From an uncultured Collinsella sp. (GTDB taxonomy: Bacteria > Actinomycetota > Coriobacteriia > Coriobacteriales > Coriobacteriaceae), in contig USOG01000070.1 of the NCBI GenBank assembly GCA_900556365.1, positions 1 through 7,191 on the forward strand: 7,191 bases of DNA, given 5' to 3'. The number at the start of each line of letters is the position of its first letter. Position 1 is the stretch's first letter. Below the pieces are notes generated by a model. That model was given only the letters and a program-made list of their open reading frames with translations. It did not search any database and was not told where the DNA came from. The translations under genes were made by a program, and so were the position numbers. Below, piece by piece: positions 1 to 4,705 of the stretch.

Positions 1-149
1 ACGACCAGCTGGCCGTTGACACGCTCCAGAAGATCTATGACGAGGTCTGGGGCGAGGGCGTCTACAAGTGCGTCGGCGTTCAGTCCGAGCAGGTCGTCTT
101 CGGCGGCGGAAATATCCACTGCATTACGCAGCAGGAGCCGTCCGCTTAA
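1..149 (+). CDS. aguA: Agmatine deiminase, C-terminal fragment (5' end outside window)
   Basis: The reading frame enters at base 3 and gives 48 residues before a TAA at 147-149. Agmatine deiminase hydrolyses agmatine to N-carbamoylputrescine and ammonia in the cytoplasm, the first step of agmatine catabolism to putrescine. What is seen: the fragment carries GGGNIHCITQQEP, with the Cys codon at 120-122, eight residues before the C-terminus. What is known: in this guanidino-group-modifying family the nucleophilic cysteine lies in exactly this GGGNIHC motif close to the C-terminus, so the end is natural and not a truncation. The preceding stretch (residues about 5-20, TLQKIYDEVWGEGVYKCVGV) fits the family's last helix and strand. 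The next + strand gene is an APC permease, which suits an agmatine uptake and degradation locus. A terminator about 200 nt downstream separates the two genes. Other amidinotransferase-fold enzymes are less likely because of the CITQQ tail. Confidence 0.88.
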   Translation, partial: DQLAVDTLQKIYDEVWGEGVYKCVGVQSEQVVFGGGNIHCITQQEPSA

Positions 150-192
150 TCGTCTGGCTTCCTGAGGCACGGCACCTTGCCCTTCAATCGTC

Positions 193-226
193 GGGCATGA
201 CCCTTAAGGTCTATGCCCTCCTCTTT
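193..226 (+). terminator. Hairpin after aguA, possible weak terminator
   Basis: GGGCATGACC (193-202) pairs with GGTC-T-ATGCCC (208-218), a 10-bp stem with one bulged T and a 5-nt loop. The U-rich stretch after it (TCCTCTTTC) is poor for an intrinsic terminator. Other GCCC/GGGC segments nearby (178-182, 228-233) can compete for the same arms. It could equally be a 3' UTR structure that protects the aguA mRNA. Confidence 0.35.
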
Positions 227-345
227 CAGGGCAATCTGCCGCACCTCGAAAACCCAGCCGATCAATTGGACAATCGGCGGATCGGTCCATCTCGGGGCAT
301 TGATGGTTGATTTGCTTGATGTCTTGGTCGGTTGGGTTTTCTTTG

Positions 346-385
346 GGCACTCCGTTGCCTCCACATCGGAGTGCCTTTTTTCTTT
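346..385 (+). terminator. Strong intrinsic terminator of the aguA unit
   Basis: GGCACTCCG (346-354) and CGGAGTGCC (367-375) form a perfect 9-bp stem with a 12-nt loop. It is followed at once by six T (376-381) and then CTTT. This is a textbook Rho-independent terminator on the + strand, about 200 nt after the aguA stop codon. It means the permease downstream should have its own promoter, or depend on read-through. Confidence 0.87.
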
Positions 386-386
386 G

Positions 387-469
387 ATTGAATACGCGTC
401 TGGCCTGGGATTTTTTGCGGGTTAGGCCAATTGTTCGCTTGAATTTCCCAGGTCAGACGCGTCTTCAAT
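387..469. repeat. 24-nt imperfect inverted repeat between aguA and the permease
   Basis: The arms at 387-410 and 446-469 match at 22 of 24 positions. Both contain ACGCGTCTG followed by one variable base and then CCTGGGA. The spacer is 35 nt. Part of the left arm (TGGCCT, 401-406) can instead pair with AGGCCA in the spacer (424-429), so two folds exclude each other. Neither arm is followed by a T-run long enough for a normal terminator. It could be the first structure of the permease leader RNA, a palindromic operator, or a dispersed palindromic repeat. Confidence 0.7.
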
Positions 470-517
470 TGCCGAAAGTTCCCGGTTGCGAGCGCGACCG
501 TTTTGATCGGAGTATCT

Positions 518-700
518 ATGTACCAGCGTATCGTTATCTACACGCGCCTGTTTCGCGAGCGTTGGTCCAACAACTGCATCCTCTCCTCTCTTTGGGATGG
601 CACCTGTACCGGTGACGCGGCCTGCAACCCTACCTTGGGCTGCGCCTTCGGTACAGATGCCATCCTTTTTGCTGATGGGGGAGCGTGCCATGGCAGGTAA
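518..700 (+). CDS. Possible 60-codon leader ORF upstream of the permease
   Basis: An ATG at 518 has GGAG at 509-512 with 5-nt spacing, a good initiation context. The frame stays open to TAA at 698-700, overlapping the permease start (690) by 11 nt, so it could couple translation. The N-terminal part (MYQRIVIYTRLFRERW) holds four Arg codons and one Trp codon within 16; a second Trp codon lies at 593-595. The rest is Cys-rich and unlike a folded protein. The frame runs through both arms of the hairpin at 595-665, so a translating ribosome would affect its folding. That is how peptide-based attenuators work, and Arg codons would suit an agmatine/arginine locus, but this is inference. It may equally be a chance frame. 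Confidence 0.3.
   Translation: MYQRIVIYTRLFRERWSNNCILSSLWDGTCTGDAACNPTLGCAFGTDAILFADGGACHGR
595..670 (+). terminator. Attenuator-like intrinsic terminator just before the permease
   Basis: Bases 595-611 pair with 649-665 as a 17-bp stem with a single C·A mismatch (603/657), followed directly by TTTTT (666-670). The 37-nt apical part folds again, GCAACCC (624-630) with GGGCTGC (637-643), one mismatch. The terminator ends 19 nt before the permease ATG and 6 nt before its Shine-Dalgarno. It therefore cannot be an upstream gene's ordinary end signal, because aguA already has one at 346-385. CATCC at 577-581 can pair with GGATG at 595-599, the base of the 5' arm, giving a possible competing antiterminator. 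The sensed signal is unknown. I found no match to a riboswitch class I know. Confidence 0.7.
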
Positions 701-2099
701 AAAGTTCTCCCTGATCGAGGTCATCCTTTCGGTTATCTGCGTCGTATTTACCATCGAGGCGGCGGCTCCGGCATCTGCCATGGGCAACGTGCAGTTCTTC
801 TGGTGGATCTTCCTCATCATCACGTTTTTACTTCCCTATGGCCTGGTGGTGGCCGAGCTGGGTACGGCGTTTGATTCCGAGGGCGGCCTGTACGATTGGG
901 TTCGCTTGGGCCTGGGCGACCGTTGGGGCGCCCGTTGCTCTTGGTGCTACTGGGTTAACTTTCCGCTGTGGGTGGCAAGTATCGCCTGCATGTTCCCCAG
1001 TGTCATTAATGCGGTGTGGGGTATCGAGTTTTCACTCGGGATCCGAATTGCCATCGAGATTGCCTTTGTGTGGGGCGTCACGGTCATGGCAATGCAGCCG
1101 GTTGCCGAGGCCGATTGGGTCATGGACGGCGGCGCCGTCATCAAGGTGCTCATTACCGCTGTGGTGGGAATCGTCGGCATTTGGTTTGCCTGCAATAACG
1201 GCTTTGCCAACGACATGTCGTTTAAGACCTTCATTCCAGATCTGGGCGACACCAATTCGTTGACGTACCTATCGATTATCCTGTTCAACTTTATGGGCTT
1301 CGAAGTGGTCGCGACCTTTGCCAGCACGATGAAGAACCCGTCGCGCGATATCCCCAAGGCGGTTATTGCCGGTGGCGTGGCCATTGCGACAATTTACATC
1401 ATTTGCGGCATTGGCATTGGAGCCGCGGTTCCCACCGAGCAGCTTTCACTCGATTCGGGCATTGTGGACGCAGTCGCCGCTATGGTGGGGCGCACCCACC
1501 CGCTGACGATGGTCGTGGGCGTGGCCTTTTTGGTGACGCTGTTCGCCAATATGATCTGCTGGAGCTTTGGCGTCAACAACGTAGCGAGCTATGCCGCGCG
1601 CCATGGCAACATGCCGCGTCCCTTTGCGTTGGTGTCCAAAAAGACCGGCATGCCCAACGGCTCGGCGCTCATTAACGGCTGTTTCGCCAGCCTGGTGCTG
1701 CTGCTCCAGATTCCGCTGGGTGAGGGTTCCGACGTCTTTTGGGTCTTCTTCTCGATGAACGTCGTCTTTCTGCTCATGAGCTATATCCCCATGTTTCCAG
1801 CGTTTTGGCGTCTGCGCAAGCACGATAATCGCTCGCGTGTGTTCCGTGCGCCTTTCGAGGGCAAGGTGCTCGCGGCGGCGCTTGCGATTCCCGTGGTGGA
1901 GCTCGTGCTTTCGATTGTTGCTACGATTGTGCCGCTCAACAGCTCACCTGCCGAGATGGCAAAGTTGCCGATTCTCGCGGGCGTAGTGATTGGCCTGTTA
2001 TTGGGCGAGGTTTCGCGCCTCATATCGCGCCGCGGCCGAAGCGTCGACAATCCCGGCGTTGGTGCACGGGGGATAGGTTTCTTTGGACCGAAACAGTAA
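690..2099 (+). CDS. APC-superfamily amino acid/amine permease, likely agmatine importer or agmatine/putrescine exchanger
   Basis: The product is 469 residues, the usual APC transporter length, with about 12 hydrophobic membrane segments (the first near residues 8-30, the last near 425-442). Family signatures are visible: NFMGFE at 200-205 and KNPSRDIPKA at 215-224, the conserved segment around TM6 and the following loop. An acidic TM2 motif, VAELGTAF, is also present. TM1 carries FTIEAAAPASAMG in place of the GxGIF of many APC members, so the substrate site is not a standard neutral-amino-acid one. I chose the ATG at 690 because GGGGGAG (677-683) lies 6 nt upstream. An in-frame ATG at 597 would add 31 non-hydrophobic residues, has no ribosome site, and sits inside the terminator stem. 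The neighbouring aguA points to agmatine uptake, perhaps in exchange for putrescine; the substrate is inferred from context. Expression is probably controlled by the attenuator-like leader. Confidence 0.9.
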   Translation: MAGKKFSLIEVILSVICVVFTIEAAAPASAMGNVQFFWWIFLIITFLLPYGLVVAELGTAFDSEGGLYDWVRLGLGDRWGARCSWCYWVNFPLWVASIACMFPSVINAVWGIEFSLGIRIAIEIAFVWGVTVMAMQPVAEADWVMDGGAVIKVLITAVVGIVGIWFACNNGFANDMSFKTFIPDLGDTNSLTYLSIILFNFMGFEVVATFASTMKNPSRDIPKAVIAGGVAIATIYIICGIGIGAAVPTEQLSLDSGIVDAVAAMVGRTHPLTMVVGVAFLVTLFANMICWSFGVNNVASYAARHGNMPRPFALVSKKTGMPNGSALINGCFASLVLLLQIPLGEGSDVFWVFFSMNVVFLLMSYIPMFPAFWRLRKHDNRSRVFRAPFEGKVLAAALAIPVVELVLSIVATIVPLNSSPAEMAKLPILAGVVIGLLLGEVSRLISRRGRSVDNPGVGARGIGFFGPKQ

Positions 2100-2120
2100 G
2101 CGCCGCGAGTTGCGCAGCGC
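2100..2120. terminator. Short GC-rich hairpin between convergent genes, possible terminator
   Basis: GCGCCGCG (2100-2107) pairs with CGCAGCGC (2113-2120) with one mismatch and a 5-nt loop. It lies right after the permease stop and just past the stop of the convergent small gene. The following bases (TTGGTGCATTTT) are only mildly T-rich, so it would be a weak terminator for the permease. Confidence 0.4.
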
Positions 2121-2135
2121 TTGGTGCATTTTGGA

Positions 2136-2327
2136 TTACTGTTCGCGGTGCTCGGGATCGGAAACGAGCTTAGGCGCAAAGTAGGGAACATGGCCCAGGT
2201 ATGGGCGACTGTCCGGGCGCACCTTGGCGGCGCAGGGGACATCGTCGTAGGTAAGCGAGTCGCTCAGGCGGACGATGGCCTTGGCGGCAGGAGCGACGAG
2301 CATCTTGAGCGGTGCGATAGGCGCCAT
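2136..2327 (-). CDS. Small protein of unknown function, 63 aa
   Basis: I do not recognise this protein. The gene is convincing on local evidence. AAAGGAG (positions 2333-2339 on the - strand) sits 5 nt before the ATG at 2327. Codons are strongly G/C-ending like those of the neighbours, and the frame closes with TAA at 2136-2138. The product begins MAPIAPLKMLVAPAAKAIVRL, a mildly hydrophobic basic stretch. It continues with SDSLTYDDVPC and ends in a Pro- and charge-rich tail (PYFAPKLVSDPEHREQ). There is one Cys (residue 32) and only one Gly, and no signal peptide or membrane helix is clear. The gene converges on the permease and stands alone. TATACA (2369-2374, - strand) might be its -10 box, but no -35 box is evident. 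Confidence 0.72.
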   Translation of the reverse strand: MAPIAPLKMLVAPAAKAIVRLSDSLTYDDVPCAAKVRPDSRPYLGHVPYFAPKLVSDPEHREQ

Positions 2328-2437
2328 GGCATCTCCTTTCTTGCGTGCGACCCGTGTTTTGGCGCGAATGTATACGCCGCAAGTCTAGCATCCCGCCGCG
2401 GAGAGCTCCAAACCACCACAAAGGTGATGGGCAGATG

Positions 2438-2558
2438 CAAGTGAGTAGACTTTTTTGAACTTACCGAGCACATCGTGACAAATGATTGATAAAACCGCAG
2501 GTCAGAGCCGCGGCGTTTTGGGGCATGCTTGGTCTCCTGCAAAAAGTCTACTCACTTG
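2438..2558. repeat. 121-bp element bounded by an 18-bp perfect inverted repeat
   Basis: CAAGTGAGTAGACTTTTT (2438-2455) recurs exactly in reverse complement at 2541-2558. The 85-nt interior contains its own stem, AAAAC-c-GC (2491-2498) with GCGTTTT (2513-2519), so a transcript could fold as a long two-tier hairpin. I see no ORF with a ribosome site and no flanking target-site duplication. A miniature non-autonomous element, a small structured RNA and a palindromic intergenic repeat are all possible. Confidence 0.65.
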
Positions 2559-2575
2559 GTTTTACTGCTAGAAGA

Positions 2576-2608
2576 CCGCCGCGAGGGAAGGCCGCTCCCT
2601 CGCGGCGG
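2576..2608. other. Perfect 13-bp GC-rich hairpin
   Basis: CCGCCGCGAGGGA (2576-2588) and TCCCTCGCGGCGG (2596-2608) form a perfect stem with a 7-nt loop. The - strand continuation is TCTTCT and the + strand has no T-run, so it is not a standard intrinsic terminator in either direction. It lies 10 nt before the 45-nt repeat and may be the remains of a terminator whose gene is gone. Confidence 0.6.
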
Positions 2609-2618
2609 CTGGCGTTTG

Positions 2619-2663
2619 CCCAGATAAAACCTACCAAAATAAACCTGTCCCTTTTTGGCAGGT
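2619..2663 (+). repeat. 45-nt dispersed repeat, copy 1
   Basis: This copy matches the reverse complement of 4226-4270 at 44 of 45 positions. It starts CCCAGATAAAACC, continues through ACCAAAATAAACC, and ends with the self-pairing core ACCTGTCC-cttttt-GGCAGGT (stem with one bulged T). The flanks of the two copies are unrelated, so this is a discrete element and not part of a larger duplication. Confidence 0.85.
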
Positions 2664-2843
2664 GGTTTCAGCTGAACGGCGGGATGGGCGACTTGGGTGT
2701 GCGGGCTCACAATCTGGGGAAACCGAACGGATTGGGGGCTTGTATGATCGACTCGAAAGGAAACGTGCGCCCCGAGGGCATGTTTAACAGAGTGCGCCTG
2801 GCCTCCGAAGCCCGGCGCGCATACGATACGCGAGGGGTAGTCA

Positions 2844-2940
2844 TTGGGGACGTTCTTAAACAACTAGCCAAACAAGAGCGTCCCCAACGACTGCCCCAAG
2901 GAATGTCCCAGACTGCCGGCAGGAAAGGAACGTCCCCAAC
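2844..2940. repeat. GGGGACG hairpin and degenerate ~26-bp tandem repeat
   Basis: TTGGGGACGTTCTT (2844-2857) pairs with AAGAGCGTCCCCAA (2874-2887), a 14-bp stem with one G·U pair. From 2880 a unit beginning GTCCC, followed by a CTGCC motif and usually AGGAA, repeats at 2880, 2905 and 2932 (spacings 25 and 27 nt); the last unit is incomplete. CGTCCCCAAC occurs exactly at 2879-2888 and 2931-2940. Short frames over this region read as repeats of GTFL on the - strand and are not believable genes. Confidence 0.6.
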
Positions 2941-3017
2941 TGCCGCATCCGGAGCAAGACAACGCCGCAGGTAGAGGACGGACAGCGAGCGGGTCGCATT
3001 TGAGACAAGGTGACGTG

Positions 3018-3052
3018 AAACGAAAGGGCGCTGACCTTCTGGTCGCGCCCTT
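3018..3052 (-). terminator. Intrinsic terminator of the DAHP synthase gene
   Basis: On the - strand AAGGGCGCGACC (3052-3041) pairs with GGTC-A-GCGCCCTT (3036-3024), a 12-bp stem with one bulge and a 4-nt loop, followed by TTTCGTTTC. It begins about 40 nt after the stop codon. The T-run is interrupted, so efficiency may be moderate. Confidence 0.75.
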
Positions 3053-3091
3053 GAAGTTGAACGTCAGATTGTCCAGATGCGGCTCGCGTAA

Positions 3092-4123
3092 CTAAATACG
3101 CTCTGCGATCTCGTGGATCAGATAGTCGGTCTTTTCCCAGCCCAGGCATGGGTCGGTGATCGACTTGCCAAAGACGCCGCCGTCAACCGGCTGGTTGCCG
3201 TCCTCAAGGTAGGACTCGATCATAAAGCCCTTGACCAGCTTGGAGATGGATTCGTTACGGCGGCAGCTGTCGAGCACCTCCTTGCAAATGCGATACTGCT
3301 CCAGCGGACGCTTGCCCGAGTTGTCATGGTTGCAGTCGATAACCGCTGCCGGGTTGGCGTAGCCGGCATGCTCGGTGTAGCGCTCGGCCAGACGCTCCAG
3401 GTGCTCGTAGTGGTAATTGGGGTAGGTGCGGCCGTCGAGGCCAATGTAGCCGCGCATGACGGCATGCGCGAGCGGGTTGCCGTCGCACTCGACCTCCCAG
3501 TTGCGGAAGATAAAGCTCTGATGCGCTTGGGCGGCGTAGATGGAGTTGAGCATGACGGTGGTGGAACCGGCAGTAGGGTTCTTCATGCCGACGGGTACCG
3601 AAATGCCGCTCGACACCAGGCGATGCTCCTGGTTTTCGACCGAGCGCGCACCCACGGCAACGTAGCTCAGCAGGTCGACGAGGTACTGGTAGTTGGACGG
3701 ATAGAGCATCTCGTCGGCGGTGAAGAAACCCGTTTCCTCAATAACGCGCAGGTGCATGTGGCGGATGGCCTTAACGCCTTCGAGCAGGTCATCGGGCGCC
3801 TCGGGGTCGGGGTTGTGCAGCAGGCCCTTGTAGCCAGTGCCCTTGGTGCGCGGCTTGTTGGTGTAGACGCGCGGAATGATGATGAGCTTGTCCTTGACCT
3901 CCTCGGCGGTCTTGGCCAGTCGGTTCATGTACTCAAGCACCGAATCCTCGCGGTCGGCAGAGCATGGGCCGATGATGAGCACCTTACGTGCGTCCTCGCC
4001 GGTAAAGACTTTGGCGACCTCGGCGTCAAATGCCTGCTTTTTGGCGGTAAGCTCGGCAGAAAGCGGCATTTCCTCGCGGATCTCCATGGGGATGGGCAAC
4101 CTGCGCTTGAATTCCATGGCCAT
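3092..4123 (-). CDS. aroF: 3-deoxy-7-phosphoheptulonate (DAHP) synthase, type I
   Basis: This cytoplasmic enzyme condenses phosphoenolpyruvate with erythrose 4-phosphate to DAHP, the first step of the shikimate pathway to aromatic amino acids. The 343-residue length fits the AroF/AroG/AroH class. Family landmarks in order: IGPCSADRE (51-59; Cys54 a metal ligand), PRVYTNKPRTKGTGYKG (84-100; substrate-binding Arg/Lys), ARSVENQEHR (159-168), PVGMKNPTAGST (177-188), DCNHDNSGK (263-271; His266 a metal ligand), ESYLEDGNQ (303-311; Glu303) and GKSITDPC (319-326; Asp324). All four expected metal ligands (Cys, His, Glu, Asp) are present, so it should be active. The ATG at 4123 is preceded by AAAGGAGG at 6-nt spacing. 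The gene stands alone with its own promoter and terminator, away from other aro genes. The family is usually inhibited by Phe, Tyr or Trp; I cannot tell which here, so the letter in the symbol is generic. Confidence 0.95.
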   Translation of the reverse strand: MAMEFKRRLPIPMEIREEMPLSAELTAKKQAFDAEVAKVFTGEDARKVLIIGPCSADREDSVLEYMNRLAKTAEEVKDKLIIIPRVYTNKPRTKGTGYKGLLHNPDPEAPDDLLEGVKAIRHMHLRVIEETGFFTADEMLYPSNYQYLVDLLSYVAVGARSVENQEHRLVSSGISVPVGMKNPTAGSTTVMLNSIYAAQAHQSFIFRNWEVECDGNPLAHAVMRGYIGLDGRTYPNYHYEHLERLAERYTEHAGYANPAAVIDCNHDNSGKRPLEQYRICKEVLDSCRRNESISKLVKGFMIESYLEDGNQPVDGGVFGKSITDPCLGWEKTDYLIHEIAERI

Positions 4124-4179
4124 ACGGGGCCTCCTTTATCAATTAACGGCAACAATTGGCGAATTCTTGAATGCTCGGC

Positions 4180-4208
4180 ATTATCCGCTGTCGCACGCTA
4201 AAGTGCAA
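4180..4208 (-). promoter_or_regulatory. Sigma70-type promoter of the DAHP synthase gene
   Basis: On the - strand TTGCAC (4208-4203) and GATAAT (4185-4180) are separated by exactly 17 nt. Transcription would begin near 4173, giving a leader of about 50 nt before the ATG at 4123. That leader contains the ribosome site but no hairpin-plus-T-run, so I see no attenuator here. The 45-nt repeat copy 2 begins 18 bp upstream of the -35 box. Confidence 0.75.
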
Positions 4209-4225
4209 GCCCTCGTCACCCCAAA

Positions 4226-4270
4226 ACCTGCCAAAAAGGGACAGGTTTATTTTGGTCGGTTTTATCTGGG
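4226..4270 (-). repeat. 45-nt dispersed repeat, copy 2 (inverted)
   Basis: This is the reverse complement of 2619-2663 with one difference (G for T after ATAAAACC). In this copy the flanking TTTTGG extends the hairpin, because CCAAAA at the other side of the core can pair with it across a 4-nt bulge. It lies just upstream of the DAHP synthase promoter. Read on the - strand, the stem is followed by TTTT, so it could weakly insulate the promoter from read-through. Confidence 0.85.
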
Positions 4271-4343
4271 AAAATGTCGGCACTCGCCGGAAGGGGAGGG
4301 TCGGCGTACGGCACGCTGGAGCAAGTTGGATCTTCTGCGGCAT

Positions 4344-4583
4344 ACCCCGTGGGCAAAAAATGGCAAATATGAGTACTGGTACTGGCGTAGTATCATATCG
4401 AGCTTACAAGATAATAGACACTACAGTAAATATGTTCATTAACGTTGGCACACAGAAGCATACTGACGGGCGTTTTGATTAATTTGAAGGCGTATAGAAG
4501 CCGCAAAAAGGTCATTTGAGGCGGTTTTGGCTGCTACTAAAAATGTAACAGTACTCATATTTGACCTTTTTTGGCCACAGGGT
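4344..4583. mobile_element. MITE-like 240-bp element with 35-nt terminal inverted repeats
   Basis: The arms at 4344-4378 and 4549-4583 match at 31 of 35 positions, including a perfect 15-nt block CAAATATGAGTACTG. A related module lies inside: AAAAAGGTCA (4505-4514) plus TGAG (4517-4520) can pair with CTCA (4554-4557) and TGACCTTTTT (4562-4571) of the right arm. The right arm therefore has two alternative partners. The interior is AT-rich compared with the surroundings and has no credible ORF. No target-site duplication is visible at the ends, so a transposase-mobilised origin is only a suggestion; a structured RNA is the alternative. Confidence 0.55.
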
Positions 4584-4637
4584 CCGGAAGGGGCTGTCAA
4601 TCGGGCCCCAAGAGAGCTAATTCGAGGGCCGCAGAGC

Positions 4638-4674
4638 AAAAAAACGGGGACGCAGATTGTCCTGCGTCCCCGTT
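4638..4674 (-). terminator. Strong intrinsic terminator of the ABC exporter operon
   Basis: AACGGGGACGCAG and CTGCGTCCCCGTT form a perfect 13-bp stem (4643-4655 with 4662-4674) with a 6-nt loop. Read on the - strand it is followed by seven T (4644-4638). It lies about 31 nt after the stop of the 618-residue ABC subunit and clearly ends that transcript. Confidence 0.92.
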
Positions 4675-4705
4675 CTCGGGCGTTATTCGTTCCTTGCGAC
4701 AGAAT

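Larger units (their letters stand above)
150..689. other. 540-bp gap between aguA and the permease: leader and terminators
   Basis: No ordinary gene is supported here. Open frames on both strands lack homology I recognise and run through palindromes. The gap holds, in order, a hairpin at 193-218, the aguA terminator, the 24-nt inverted repeat, a possible short leader ORF starting at 518, and an attenuator-like terminator ending at 670. I could not pick a convincing -35/-10 pair for the permease. TATCTA at 513-518 has only a poorly spaced TTGCGA (21 nt) upstream. The transcription start is therefore unknown, although it should lie after 381. Confidence 0.6.
2328..3091. other. 764-bp gene-less stretch full of repeats
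   Basis: Open frames here on both strands run through hairpins and repeats, have poor composition and lack ribosome binding sites, so none is called. The stretch holds the 121-bp inverted-repeat element (2438-2558), a perfect GC hairpin (2576-2608), one copy of the 45-nt repeat (2619-2663), the GTCCC repeats (2844-2940) and the DAHP synthase terminator (3018-3052). In 2664-2843 I see only a 10-bp palindrome, TTCAGCTGAA (2667-2676), and nothing else I can name. Confidence 0.6.
4124..4705. other. 582-bp gene-less region between DAHP synthase and the ABC operon
   Basis: It holds the DAHP synthase ribosome site and promoter, the second 45-nt repeat copy, the 240-bp inverted-repeat element and the ABC operon terminator. 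Bases 4271-4343 and 4584-4637 show nothing I can name. Base composition drops to AT-rich between about 4360 and 4570, unlike the flanks, which fits insertion of a foreign element. Confidence 0.6.

Noticed and set aside
146..364. 72-codon - strand frame after aguA
   Set aside because: It begins inside the aguA terminator hairpin, has no good ribosome site, and its product matches nothing I recognise.
386..594. Guanidine (ykkC-type) riboswitch, considered because of the agmatine context
   Set aside because: None of the conserved ykkC blocks I know, nor paired ACGR loops, are present.
594..625. T-box riboswitch, because TGGCACC (598-604) fits the UGGNACC bulge and lies in a terminator 5' arm
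   Set aside because: The flanks do not match GGGUGG...ACCGCG, no matching antiterminator partner follows, and no Stem I with a specifier loop was found upstream.
597..689. Upstream ATG (597) as the permease start, adding 31 residues
   Set aside because: It lies inside the terminator stem, has no ribosome site, and the added residues are not like family N-termini. ATG 690 has GGGGGAG at 6-nt spacing.
422..823. 133-codon - strand frame opposite the leader and permease start
   Set aside because: It overlaps the permease TM1 region antisense, has no ribosome site, and starts within the permease gene.
2844..2940. CRISPR array
   Set aside because: The units are degenerate, about 26 bp with no distinct spacers, and no cas gene is near.
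2486..2974. 162-codon + strand frame in the repeat-rich gap
   Set aside because: It runs through an inverted-repeat arm, a GC hairpin, the 45-nt repeat and the GTCCC repeats, and its translation is simply these repeats read as protein.
3113..4201. 362-codon + strand frame opposite the DAHP synthase gene
   Set aside because: It is an antisense shadow of a clear enzyme gene, caused by G/C-ending codons, with no ribosome site or family match.
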